Shown one piece after another: positions 42,184 through 51,526 of a DNA stretch of 62,266 nt (position 1 is its first letter; each line of letters begins with the position of its first letter). The translations under genes and the position numbers were made by a program. Under the pieces are notes generated by a model, which saw only the letters and a program-made list of their open reading frames with translations, was not told the DNA's origin and made no database searches. The stretch spans positions 1 through 62,266 of the forward strand of contig PHBH01000042.1 of assembly GCA_002840535.1 (NCBI GenBank), read 5' to 3'. Source of the stretch: Deltaproteobacteria bacterium HGW-Deltaproteobacteria-15. Its GTDB lineage: Bacteria > Desulfobacterota > DSM-4660 > Desulfatiglandales > HGW-15.

Positions 42184-42630
42184 CTACTTAGGGATTCCGC
42201 CCGCCAACACCAGCGCGAAGACAAAGGCAAAGACCGCAAACCCCTCTACCAGGGCGGCCGGCGCAAGGGAAATCCCAAAGACCTCCGGTTTGCTCTTGGC
42301 GGCATTGATCGCCGCAGCACAGGCACTTCCTTGAGCAACGGCGCTCAACATCAAGGCCAGCCCCGCAAGGAGTCCGATTGCGAATATGCCGGGACCGTTG
42401 GCCACCGTCACCTCCCTGCGCAGCATGACCATTACAACGATCCCGTAAATAGTTTGCGATGACGGCATGGCGGCGATCCCTACGAATCGGCCAAAGCCGC
42501 TTTCCACATCGAGCATCGCCCCGTCGGCGGCCATGCCGGCCCGTGCGCACCCGACCATGCTGCCGATGGAACCGAGTGCCAGCGGGGCAAAAATCCCCAT
42601 CCATCCGAGTGTCAATATCAATGCGTCCAT
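42184..42630 (-). CDS. atpK: V-type ATP synthase subunit K (rotor ring)
   Basis: The 148-residue proteolipid has four membrane helices in two hairpins. The first hairpin has PSSQTIYGIV and the second AQGSACAAAINAAKSKPE plus PAALVEGFAVFAF, with the ion-binding Glu. The Ser/Thr-Gln-x-x-Tyr motif and the Gln of AQG line up with the Na+ ligands of Enterococcus hirae NtpK (T64, Q65, Y68, Q110, E139), so Na+ transport is likely. ATG at 42630 with AGGAAG upstream; it overlaps the I gene by 13 nt. Confidence 0.9.
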   Translation of the reverse strand: MDALILTLGWMGIFAPLALGSIGSMVGCARAGMAADGAMLDVESGFGRFVGIAAMPSSQTIYGIVVMVMLRREVTVANGPGIFAIGLLAGLALMLSAVAQGSACAAAINAAKSKPEVFGISLAPAALVEGFAVFAFVFALVLAGGIPK

Positions 42631-44402
42631 TCTTCCTGCCTCCTTCTCTTGAATGGCTTGTAGAGTCTGCCTTCTTCCGTGAGTCCCCAATTGAAGAACT
42701 CGATCACGTTCAGACGAAGCCCGTGAATCACGCAGCTGGAGATGCCCAGTACGAGATTCATGACATGTCCTAAAATCAGGATTCCTATGGCAAACACGAT
42801 CCCAATCCCCGGCATTCCGGCGTATATCTGATCGGCCATGTCGTTGAAGGAGACCGCCAGAGACGATGTCGCCAGTCCCAGGGCGAAGAGACGCAGGTAG
42901 CTGAGGACATCGCCGAAAACGGAGGTGACTTTAGTCAAGCCGAGGAACCCCTGGGTCAATCGCGCCACCGGCTTTGCCCCCACACCGGTGAAGAGGACGA
43001 TGAGAAGCACACCGGCCGCCATCACGGCCACGGCAGTGTACTTGAGCCATTCGAGCTTGAGCACCATGGCCGCTCCCAGCACAAGCCCGCCCGCTACAAT
43101 GCAGGCCCATCCGAGAGAGGGCAGCGCCTGTGCGCGTCTCCCATACCGCCACCCGTTCATCACATTGGCCAGAACCACGTGAGCAGCCCCGATGACGACT
43201 GAAATCGCCATCATCAGGGGGGTGTTCGACATGTCGATGAGATGGAGGCTCGCAAGGAAGGATCCTGACGGGGGCGAGATCCCGAAATAGCTCGCCACCA
43301 GAATGCCGTACACGATGGAGACGAGAACCAGGACGACTCCGAGGGGCCGGAAACGGCGGCCCGTCTCCGAACGTCCCATCTTCTTCCAGAACATCAGCAG
43401 TCCAAGCCCGAGCAGCGCGGCATAGCCCGCATCAGAAAGGATCATGGCGAAGAAGACGGCAAAAGAGACGAAGACCACGGAGGACGGATCCCAGGACCGG
43501 TATCCCGGTGTCATGTAGAATGTGACAAGGTCTTCTCCGGCGGATAGGGCGGGTGGATTCCGGAACATCGTCGGCGGGTCGTCGGCGGGGTCGGGCTCTT
43601 CCGCTTCGAACATCAGCCCCTGCTTCTCCGCATACTCCCTGAGCTCGGAAACCGTCTCTCTGGGCGCCCACCCCTGCAGCGCAAACACGGGGTCCTGGTC
43701 GCAGGTTTGCGCGGCTGCTTCGTTTCTCGCAGCTTTATCTTCCAACTGGGCTAGACCTCGCGCGAAGAGAAAGCTCCACCTGGTCAGGAAGGCCCGCTCG
43801 GCCTGTGCGTCTTCGATCGCCAGCTCAACCTCTTCAAGCCGCAGTTCCAGCTCACGCCGAGGCCTGGACCCCAGATGACTTCGTGTGACCGGCATCTCAG
43901 CGGGTTCCTTTTCCGAGACGACCACGACATAACAGGATAGTTGATCCCTCCGTACGACTTCCCAGGCAAGGGGGAGGGGTTCAACCTTCTTCATCTCTCT
44001 GTGAGGGATCACGTAGAACCACAGCCGCCAGCCGCCCATCTCTTCCAGTGAAGGAAAGGCAAAGTCCCCCCAGGGTTTCAGGTCCGCAATGCGTCTGGTC
44101 AGGAAATCCCGCTCATCCTCAAGACCCTGGATCCGGTGCTGAAGGTCGATCGCCTGACGTTCTATCTCTGCCGCATCGAACGGGGTGCGATCTCTCACCT
44201 GCCGTCTTTGTTGAGGACAACTCAACAGAAACTTCAATGCCTCGCGTTCCCTCTGCGAGGGACCTGCCTGACTCGCCCTTTCCCCCCCGGGGTTCAGAGA
44301 GATAAGCTCGAGACACCCAATCTCCTGCAAGGTGTCGATCAGTCTTTCCTTGTCGGCCGCCAGTCCTACAAAGGTAACCTTTTGGAGTGGAATGATGCTC
44401 AT
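42618..44402 (-). CDS. atpI: V-type ATP synthase subunit I (a-type)
   Basis: The 594-residue membrane stator subunit has a cytoplasmic N-terminal half (coiled coils, about 1-310) and seven to eight membrane helices in the C-terminal half. FVFFAVFFAMILSDAGYAALLGL-like text is visible in pieces (FVSFAVFFAMILSDAGY, RLFALGLATSSLAV, ILGHVMNLVLGISSCVIHGL). The conserved Arg in YLRLFALGL is the ion-release residue. It overlaps the D gene by four bases (ATGA). Confidence 0.92.
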   Translation of the reverse strand: MSIIPLQKVTFVGLAADKERLIDTLQEIGCLELISLNPGGERASQAGPSQREREALKFLLSCPQQRRQVRDRTPFDAAEIERQAIDLQHRIQGLEDERDFLTRRIADLKPWGDFAFPSLEEMGGWRLWFYVIPHREMKKVEPLPLAWEVVRRDQLSCYVVVVSEKEPAEMPVTRSHLGSRPRRELELRLEEVELAIEDAQAERAFLTRWSFLFARGLAQLEDKAARNEAAAQTCDQDPVFALQGWAPRETVSELREYAEKQGLMFEAEEPDPADDPPTMFRNPPALSAGEDLVTFYMTPGYRSWDPSSVVFVSFAVFFAMILSDAGYAALLGLGLLMFWKKMGRSETGRRFRPLGVVLVLVSIVYGILVASYFGISPPSGSFLASLHLIDMSNTPLMMAISVVIGAAHVVLANVMNGWRYGRRAQALPSLGWACIVAGGLVLGAAMVLKLEWLKYTAVAVMAAGVLLIVLFTGVGAKPVARLTQGFLGLTKVTSVFGDVLSYLRLFALGLATSSLAVSFNDMADQIYAGMPGIGIVFAIGILILGHVMNLVLGISSCVIHGLRLNVIEFFNWGLTEEGRLYKPFKRRRQEEWTH

Positions 44403-45028
44403 TGCCGCGACCCTCCGCCAAGGCTCAGCTCCCGCTGCTCGGCCTGCTTCCCCTTGGCAATCTTTGAGGTCACCACCGCCGCCCGATCCGCATCGCCGAG
44501 GAAAATCTGGATTCTCTGGATGTTCTTCTTGGTCGTGGGGATCAGGATCTTATCGAAAAGATTGACCCGCTGCGTGATCCGGCGGGTCGCCTGTTCGAGA
44601 ATTCGGACCCGCTCCCGTCCGATCTCCACCCGGAACCGTTCCTCCGCGGCCTCCTTCAATCTTTCCACTAAAACGTCTACCCAGGCCGGTGTCGCCAGTC
44701 GGGAGTAATCCGCCACCTCGAACTCCACTCGCTCGAGGATCGGAAGTTTGACCCCCACCAGATTCTGCTCTCGGACCTTCAGATCGGTCTTCCTGACAAG
44801 ACCGGCGAGATCCATCTCCGAGCTCGACAGCATGGGCAGCTCAACACCAATTTTCGTATCCAGCGTATCCAGGGCCGACTGCGCTGCTGCATACTCCTGC
44901 ACGGCTTTTTGCGTCTCCAGCGTGAGCTGACGACGTTTCAGATCGAGGGAGGGCAATAAACGTTTGTAGAGCTTGAGGAGCTCGCGCTGCTTTTGAAGAG
45001 ACTGTTTGCTGAGCTTCAACTTGGCCAT
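44399..45028 (-). CDS. atpD: V-type ATP synthase subunit D
   Basis: The 209-residue central shaft subunit has two long helices (KQSLQKQRELLKLYKRLLP and RVNLFDKILIPTTKKNIQRI) that form the antiparallel coiled coil. The C-terminal motif NIQRIQIFLGDADRAAVVTSK in pieces matches the family end. It lies 7 nt after the B gene. Confidence 0.88.
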   Translation of the reverse strand: MAKLKLSKQSLQKQRELLKLYKRLLPSLDLKRRQLTLETQKAVQEYAAAQSALDTLDTKIGVELPMLSSSEMDLAGLVRKTDLKVREQNLVGVKLPILERVEFEVADYSRLATPAWVDVLVERLKEAAEERFRVEIGRERVRILEQATRRITQRVNLFDKILIPTTKKNIQRIQIFLGDADRAAVVTSKIAKGKQAEQRELSLGGGSRQ

Positions 45029-45035
45029 GGAGAGA

Positions 45036-46379
45036 TCACCCCTGTATCGCCCCTGCTTGCACTTTGGGGAGATACTTGTCGACGAGCTCCTGTTTCATCA
45101 TCAACTCTTGCGGTTCAAAGCATTCGGCCAGTGTCTTCCAGCAGAGATCGAGGGCCTCAATGACCGGGATCGAAACCCGGATGTCCATAAAACGGTCACG
45201 GAAGAGACGGCCGAATTTGAGACAACTCCGGTCGAACGGAGACAGTTCAAAGGCCATGGCCTGCTTCTTCTCCGCCTCCTGCGCGTTCGCGTAGAAGCGG
45301 ATCATCGTATTCATGACCTGGCCGTGGTCCTCACGCGTGGCTTTGCCGATGACGCGCTGCTTCAGCCTCGAGAGAGAACCAAATGGGTCGATCATGTCGT
45401 CGTGAAGATAAAATTGGCCTTCGGTGATATATCCCGTATTGTCGGGAACGGGATGGGTGATATCGTTTCCGGGCATGGTGGTCGCCGCAAGGATCGTCAC
45501 GGAGCCGGCGCCTTTGAAATCGCATGCCTTCTCATAGCGCCTGGCGAGCTGCGTGTAGAGGTCTCCCAGGTAACCCCGGGTAGCCGGCACGCGTTCCAGG
45601 GCGATTCCGATCTCTTTCATGGCGTCGGCATAGGCCGTCATATCCGTCAAAAGGACCAGGACACGCTTGTTCTTCTCGACCGCAAACCGTTCGGCCACCG
45701 CAAGGGCCATATCCGGGACGAGCAGCCTCTCCACAATAGGGTCAGACGCCTGGTTTACAAACATCACCGTCCGGTGAAAGATGCCATGCTCCTCGAAGAC
45801 CGTGCGAAAGAAATGGTAATCGTCGAAGATAAGACCGAGCCCGCCGAAAACGACGATGTCTGCGTCGGCCTGGAAACCGATGCGGGCGAGCAATTCATTG
45901 TAGGGTTCTCCGGGGATGGAGAAGATCGGGATCTTCTGGCTCTCGACCAGGCAGTTGAAGAGATCGATCATGGGCACCTGGGTCTCGATCATCTTCGAGG
46001 CCAGGATCCGCATTATCGGGTTGACGGTTGGACCGCCCGCCTTGATCCTGGGGTCTCCTGTGAGATCCGGGCCTCCGTCGATCGGCTCACCCGATCCTCT
46101 GAATATCCGACCCAGGATGTTTTCAGAGTAAGTGACCTCGAAAGGGCGGCCCAGGAATTGGACTCTCGCGTCCGTGGACAGACCTTTTCCCCCGGTAAAA
46201 ACCTGGAGGCTGGCCATATCGCGGTTCAGCTCAACCACGCGAGCGGTCGAGATCTCCCCGTCTACGTTCTCGACCACGGCGATGTCCCCGAAGGCAACCC
46301 CCTTCGCCCTCACCCGGATCGTGTCCCCTACGATCTCGAGGAGTCGCGTTTGTCGGACCAGATCCTGAATCGCTGTCAT
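45036..46379 (-). CDS. atpB: V-type ATP synthase subunit B (non-catalytic)
   Basis: The 447-residue regulatory subunit begins with a beta-barrel domain, then FSIPGEPYNELLARIGFQA (lacking the catalytic P-loop), VLVLLTDMTAYADAMKEIG, and PATRGYLGDLYTQLARRYE. First gene of the V-ATPase operon on this strand. The 150-nt upstream gap contains a TCACAGAG-type repeat, no palindromic activator site, so it is probably under separate control. Confidence 0.93.
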   Translation of the reverse strand: MTAIQDLVRQTRLLEIVGDTIRVRAKGVAFGDIAVVENVDGEISTARVVELNRDMASLQVFTGGKGLSTDARVQFLGRPFEVTYSENILGRIFRGSGEPIDGGPDLTGDPRIKAGGPTVNPIMRILASKMIETQVPMIDLFNCLVESQKIPIFSIPGEPYNELLARIGFQADADIVVFGGLGLIFDDYHFFRTVFEEHGIFHRTVMFVNQASDPIVERLLVPDMALAVAERFAVEKNKRVLVLLTDMTAYADAMKEIGIALERVPATRGYLGDLYTQLARRYEKACDFKGAGSVTILAATTMPGNDITHPVPDNTGYITEGQFYLHDDMIDPFGSLSRLKQRVIGKATREDHGQVMNTMIRFYANAQEAEKKQAMAFELSPFDRSCLKFGRLFRDRFMDIRVSIPVIEALDLCWKTLAECFEPQELMMKQELVDKYLPKVQAGAIQG

Positions 46380-46527
46380 GGTTCCCCCTTCCTTGCAGGA
46401 ATAGTTTTTCTCTCACAGAGCCCACAGAGCCGCAGAGATTATCCTGATCCAGGAATGTTCAAGACAATTGCTCTTCTCTGAGCCTCTGCATGCTCCAGTG
46501 CCAACGGGCCAGAGACGTACCGGAACC

Positions 46528-48120
46528 CTACCAATCCGGCCGCGGCAAAATACCCTGAATCTTTTCAACCTTCGGTTCCATCTCCTCGGGCGTAAGCAAT
46601 TTGTCCCAATCCGTGCGGTTCACCATCTGCTCCCTTATTTCCGGGTCCACGAACTCCTTCCCAACCCGAATCTCCCACCCCCCACCAAGTGCCCGATAAA
46701 CGGCTATCAGGTTGGTGGCCACGGATCCCGTGGTGGCGATCAGGGCATCCTGGGATGCCGCCAGGGTCCGCTCCGCATCGAGCACCCGTTGATAGTCCAC
46801 CAACCCCTCTCCGTACTGCGCCAGGGAAATATCCACCGACCGTTTCGAGGCCCTGGCCGCTTCGACCAGGAAACTCATCGTATCGTGTGCCCGCAAAAAG
46901 CCTACGAGTCCATCCTCCACCTCTTGATAGGCTCTGAGCACCGTATTCTGGTAATTGACCTCCAGCTGTTGAAGACGGGCATCTTCGACCCGCACCCTGT
47001 TCTTGATTCTTCCGTAGTTGAAGATGTTCCATGTGAACCCCGGCCCGGCAAACCATTCAACGCTGTTTGAACTGAAGAGATCCTTCAGTTTACTGCCGCC
47101 GGGAAAACCGGCGGCGGTCAGCCCCGCGTCGCTCGCCCGCAGACCGATGGATCCGAACAGCGTGAAATGAGGATAGAGATCCGACTTGGCTACCCCGATT
47201 AACGGACTCTGAGCAGCAACCAGCCGCTCTGCAAGACGCACATCCGGCCTCCTGCGGAGAAGATCGGCCGGGATACCCACAGCCACCTCCACCGGCGCCG
47301 AAGGAATGGGCTTGAACCCTTTTAGAATCTCCTGGGTCTCTTCAGGCACAATGCCGAGGAGAACAGCGAGTGCATTCTGGGACTGGCGCAGGCTGGCTTC
47401 CAGAGTGGGAACAAGAGCCCTGGTGGTGTTCAGAAGATTCTTGGCCTGCTCCACATCGAGCTCGGTCACCAGACCGCCATTGAACTGGGCTTCTGCAATC
47501 TGGAGGGTTCTTTCCTGGATCCTGACGTTTTCGCGGGTCAGTTCGAGACGGGTCTCGAAAGTCCGGATCAGGACATAGGTTCGGGCCACGTCAGCCGTCA
47601 GGGAGACGAGGACGGCATCGTAATCGGCGATGGTTCCTTCCAGGTTTGCAAAGCTCGACTCCATGCCGCGCCTGAACCTGCCCCAGAGATCGATCTCCCA
47701 CGTCGCGTTGAAGCCTGCAGCCAGTTCGTTATAGTTGAAATCCAAACCGGGGGTCGTATTGGCCGCGTTCTTGCTCAGCCGCGTCGCAGCGAGAGTCCCG
47801 GCAACGTCCTGCGTCTGGGGATAAAGATTCCCGATGGCGATCCCCAATTGGGCTCTTGCCTCCAGAATGCGGATGCCGGCGATCTGGAGGGGAAGGTTTT
47901 GTTGATAGGCCCTCTCGACAAGGTCATCGAGGATGGGATCGCCGAATACCTTCCACCACCTGCTCAGGTCAGCCGTTTCGCTCCTGATCCGAAGGTCCTT
48001 CTCGATCCACCCGTTGGCTTCCTGCACTTCGGGCCTGGTATAGTCGGGACCGACCGTAGCGCAACCGCTCACCAGCAGTGCAAGAACCACCACGAATGCA
48101 ACCTTATCCCCGATATTCAT
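46528..48120 (-). CDS. RND efflux outer-membrane lipoprotein (OprM/NodT family)
   Basis: The 530-residue TolC-like channel has lipobox LALLVSGCATVGPDYTRPEV, two repeats of the outer membrane efflux domain, and the helical motif WEIDLWGRFRRGMESS. It is full length. It is the third gene of a tripartite efflux system with 48355-51513 and 51527-52678, but separated by a 230-nt repeat-filled gap from the permease gene. Confidence 0.92.
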   Translation of the reverse strand: MNIGDKVAFVVVLALLVSGCATVGPDYTRPEVQEANGWIEKDLRIRSETADLSRWWKVFGDPILDDLVERAYQQNLPLQIAGIRILEARAQLGIAIGNLYPQTQDVAGTLAATRLSKNAANTTPGLDFNYNELAAGFNATWEIDLWGRFRRGMESSFANLEGTIADYDAVLVSLTADVARTYVLIRTFETRLELTRENVRIQERTLQIAEAQFNGGLVTELDVEQAKNLLNTTRALVPTLEASLRQSQNALAVLLGIVPEETQEILKGFKPIPSAPVEVAVGIPADLLRRRPDVRLAERLVAAQSPLIGVAKSDLYPHFTLFGSIGLRASDAGLTAAGFPGGSKLKDLFSSNSVEWFAGPGFTWNIFNYGRIKNRVRVEDARLQQLEVNYQNTVLRAYQEVEDGLVGFLRAHDTMSFLVEAARASKRSVDISLAQYGEGLVDYQRVLDAERTLAASQDALIATTGSVATNLIAVYRALGGGWEIRVGKEFVDPEIREQMVNRTDWDKLLTPEEMEPKVEKIQGILPRPDW

Positions 48121-48150
48121 CCTTCTTTTCCATCTTATGTTGTCACTGTG

Positions 48151-48345
48151 CAGTGTTCAGTGTTCAGAGTTCAGGATGAGAGAACCAATGTCGTTATCCC
48201 TGAAGTAAGTTGAATGTCATTTCGAACGCAGTGAGAAATCTTATTATTGGAGGGAGGCACAAGATCTCTCCCTTGGTCGAGATGACAACTTGTTGTAAGA
48301 CGCAACACTAAAGAGTCTTTCCTGAACTCTGAACACCGAACACTG
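48151..48345. repeat. Nested inverted-repeat elements between RND permease and outer membrane gene
   Basis: Outer arms CAGTGTTCAGTGTTCAGAGT (48151 on) and ACTCTGAACACCGAACACTG (ending 48345) pair. Inside lies a second element with GTTGAATGTCATTTCGA (48209 on) and TCGAGATGACAAC (to 48289) that matches the widespread GTCATTTCGAACGNAGTGAGAAATCT type. So one repeat appears inserted in another. No coding capacity. Confidence 0.7.
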
Positions 48346-48354
48346 TTTAACCCC

Positions 48355-51300
48355 TTACCCCCTCGACCCGCTAGGGTACGGAATACGAAAGAGAACGGCA
48401 TAGATCACCGGCACAACGATCAGAATCAGAATCGTTCCAAAACCCAATCCGAATACGATGGCAACAGCCATGCCCACAAAGAAGGCGTCCGTGAACAGAG
48501 GGATCATGCCCAGCATCGTTGTAGCCGAAGCCATGAGAACCGGAATGAGTCGGCTGACGCTTGAGTCCACGACCGCCTTAAAGGGGACCTTGCCTTCCGA
48601 CGACTGCAGACCGATTTCGTCGATGAGCACGATGGCGTTCTTGATCAACATGCCCGAAAGGCTGAGAACCCCAAGGAGCGACATGAAGCCGAAGGGTTGC
48701 CTGAAGATGAGGAGTCCGATGGTCACGCCGATGATCGCGGTCGGGACGGTCAGCCAGATCGCCAGTGTCTTGCGAATCGAGCCGAACAGCAGTATCACGA
48801 TGAAAATCATCAGTCCGAGGATGGGGGGGAAGTTCTTCGAGAGGTTGGCCTGTGCCTTGGCCGAGTCCTCCGCCTGCCCTCCCCATGCCATGGAATAGCC
48901 CTGCATTCCTCTTAGCGGAAGGAGGTTCTCCTCCTTGATGGGGATTGTTGAAAAGGTGTGCTCGGAAGGATTCTCCCCCGTCACCCGCGCCAAGTCCACG
49001 TTCAAGGCCTTCTCGATCTCCACCTTGACGTCCTTTAGAAGTTCGCTGGCGAGTCCGGTTTTGGGATCGGCAAAGACCGTGACCGTCTTGGCCCGGTGCC
49101 TTCGCCAGATGTAAGGATCCTCGAACACCGTCGCAAATCCCGTAACGACCTGTCCCATCGGGATCATTTGCTGGGCCGCCGTGCTCCAAACCCGGACAGC
49201 GCCGAGGTCGTTGAGGTTGATCCGCTCCTTTTCGGGCGATCGGGCGATAACAGGCAATAGTTCGTCTTTCTCCCGGTAAATCCCCACAGCATGTCCTTCG
49301 ACTGCTGCATCCAGGGCCTGTGCCACATGCGGCCGCTCTATACCCAACACCCTGGCCTGGGCGTCGGCTATCTGGGGTCTCAACACCTTGATCTTGGTCC
49401 GCCAGTCATTGCGCACACTCTTGGCGTTCGGGTGATCGGCGAGAATTCGCTCGGCCTTTCCGGCAAGCTCCCGCAGGACCTCCGGGTCGGGACCCGCTAT
49501 CCGGACTCGAATCTTTCCCGGTTCGCCGGGACCGAGTATGAAAGCCTGGCCTGCGATGACGGCATCCGGAAGCAGTTCTCCAAGCTCAACCTCCGTCTCC
49601 CTCATCATCACAGGGATCTTCCGGTAGTCTTCCACGTCCACCAGGCACTGCGCATAGGCATCCCAGGACTTCTCAGGAGAGTAGACCAGAATGAAGCGCG
49701 TATGACCGCTGCCCACCGAGGTCGACACGGCGGTCACGCCTTTCTTCTTAAGGAGAAAATCTTCCGCCTTCGAGATCCTGGCAGCCGTTTCCTCGATACG
49801 TGTGCCCTCGGGAAACCAGAAATCGATCATGAACTGCGCTCTCGTCGAGTCGGGGAAGAAGCTCACCTTGAGGGTCTTGAAACCGACGAGGGCCGCCACA
49901 AAAAGGCCGGCGATAACGATCAGGGTGATCCAGCGGAACCGGATGCTGGCCTCCAGGAACCCCCGGTATCCCCGATAAAGCGCTCCGCCGTAGGGATCCT
50001 TCGTGGCCTCGCCGGGGTCCACCTTTTCGCTCTTGAGGAACAGCTTGCAGAGCAGCGGCGTCGTGGTGACTGCGGTGAACCAGCTCAATCCCAGGGAGAT
50101 GAGAACCACATAGAAAAGGGAGCGGCAGTACTCCCCGGTATTGTCGTTGGAAAGTCCTATCGGGGCAAAGGCGAGGATGGCAATGGCCGTCGCTCCAAGA
50201 AGCGGCAGGGCCGTTTGTCCGACGACCTCCTTTGCGGCCTGCAGGGGTTTTGTCCCGGTCTGCATGCGAATCCGCATGCCGTCGGTCACCACGATCGCAT
50301 TGTCCACCAGCATGCCCAGGGAAATGATCAGGCCGCCCAGGGAGATTCGCTCGAGGATGATCCCCTTCATCCCCATGACGATGAAAGATCCCATGATCGT
50401 GATGACCAGCACCGCTCCGATGATCAGCCCGCTTCGAAGACCCATGAAGATGAGGAGTACGATGATCACGATGGCCACTGCCTCGGCAAGGTTGACGAGG
50501 AAGTTGTCGATCGCAGCGGTGACCGCCCTGGACTGAAGTGAGACAATACCGAAATGAACCCCTAGCGGGATTTCCGGCAACAGCTCGTGCATGCGTTTGT
50601 CAATTCCCTGCCCCATTCTCACAACGTTTCCGCCCTGCACGGTGGAAACGCCGATGCAGACAGCCGGTTTCCCGTCGTAACGGATGATATTGCCGGCGGG
50701 CTCCTGGTATCCGCGAACGATGGTAGCCACATCGCCGAGGTAGGTGAGCGGCTGCTGGCCGGGTCCCCTGCTGCGGATGAGGAGGTTTCCGAACTGCTTT
50801 TCGGATCGGAACTCGCCCGTGGGATTGATGGGAACCCGCTCGGGACCTACCACCGCCCTTCCGGCATCCGACACGAGGTTCTTGGATGCCAGGGCCGTGT
50901 AAATATCCTGGGGAGAGATGTCCAGCTCCGCCATCTTGTCGCGCTGCATCTCGACATAGACGACCTCCTTCTGGTCACCCAGGATCACGGCGCGTTTGAC
51001 GTCCTGGACCTGAAGCAACTCGCGCTGGAGGAGTTTGGCCGTCGCATAAAGATCCTTGTAGGTGTATCCTTCTCCTGTGAGCGCCAGGTAGACGCCGTAC
51101 ACGTCTCCGAAGTCGTCGTTGACCACCGACGGACCGGCGCCGGGCGGCAGATCCTCCTGGCGGTCGTTCACCTTCCTACGAAGCTCGTCCCATATCTGGG
51201 GAAGATCGTTCTTGTCGAACTGCTCCTTGATGACCACCTTCACATAAGAGAGCCCGCGTGAGGAGCGGGATTCGACCCGTTTGAGCTGCCCCAGCTCCTG

Positions 51301-51513
51301 GGCCGCCCTTTCAATGACGTCAGTGACCTCCTCCTCCACCTCGGCGGCCGTTGCCCCCCGATAGGGAGTCAGGATAACCGCTTCCTTGATCGTATATTCG
51401 GGGTCCTCAAGGCGACTCAGCTTTTGGAAAGAGATGAATCCTGCCCCGAGCAGAATGATCGTGACGGACCATGTAATGACACTGTTGCGTATGGAGTATT
51501 CTGCGAGATTCAT
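48355..51513 (-). CDS. RND efflux permease (HAE1-like)
   Basis: The 1052-residue permease has twelve membrane helices in two halves, N-terminus MNLAEYSIRNSVITWSV. ISLGMLVDNAIVVTDGM carries the helix 4 aspartate. The late segment MLIKNAIVLIDEIGLQ matches the second repeat. The ATG at 51513 is used, 14 nt after the membrane fusion gene stop. It drives proton-dependent export with the fusion protein at 51527 and the channel at 46528. Substrates unknown. Intact, in contrast with the RND remnant at 36200. Confidence 0.93.
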   Translation of the reverse strand: MNLAEYSIRNSVITWSVTIILLGAGFISFQKLSRLEDPEYTIKEAVILTPYRGATAAEVEEEVTDVIERAAQELGQLKRVESRSSRGLSYVKVVIKEQFDKNDLPQIWDELRRKVNDRQEDLPPGAGPSVVNDDFGDVYGVYLALTGEGYTYKDLYATAKLLQRELLQVQDVKRAVILGDQKEVVYVEMQRDKMAELDISPQDIYTALASKNLVSDAGRAVVGPERVPINPTGEFRSEKQFGNLLIRSRGPGQQPLTYLGDVATIVRGYQEPAGNIIRYDGKPAVCIGVSTVQGGNVVRMGQGIDKRMHELLPEIPLGVHFGIVSLQSRAVTAAIDNFLVNLAEAVAIVIIVLLIFMGLRSGLIIGAVLVITIMGSFIVMGMKGIILERISLGGLIISLGMLVDNAIVVTDGMRIRMQTGTKPLQAAKEVVGQTALPLLGATAIAILAFAPIGLSNDNTGEYCRSLFYVVLISLGLSWFTAVTTTPLLCKLFLKSEKVDPGEATKDPYGGALYRGYRGFLEASIRFRWITLIVIAGLFVAALVGFKTLKVSFFPDSTRAQFMIDFWFPEGTRIEETAARISKAEDFLLKKKGVTAVSTSVGSGHTRFILVYSPEKSWDAYAQCLVDVEDYRKIPVMMRETEVELGELLPDAVIAGQAFILGPGEPGKIRVRIAGPDPEVLRELAGKAERILADHPNAKSVRNDWRTKIKVLRPQIADAQARVLGIERPHVAQALDAAVEGHAVGIYREKDELLPVIARSPEKERINLNDLGAVRVWSTAAQQMIPMGQVVTGFATVFEDPYIWRRHRAKTVTVFADPKTGLASELLKDVKVEIEKALNVDLARVTGENPSEHTFSTIPIKEENLLPLRGMQGYSMAWGGQAEDSAKAQANLSKNFPPILGLMIFIVILLFGSIRKTLAIWLTVPTAIIGVTIGLLIFRQPFGFMSLLGVLSLSGMLIKNAIVLIDEIGLQSSEGKVPFKAVVDSSVSRLIPVLMASATTMLGMIPLFTDAFFVGMAVAIVFGLGFGTILILIVVPVIYAVLFRIPYPSGSRG

Positions 51514-51526
51514 GAATTCATTCGTC

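Noticed and set aside
45006..46481. 491-codon frame opposite V-ATPase B
   Set aside because: Antisense of a highly conserved ATPase subunit.
49291..50541. 416-codon frame opposite the RND permease
   Set aside because: Composition is His/Arg/Asp/Gln-rich noise; the opposite strand has the full permease.
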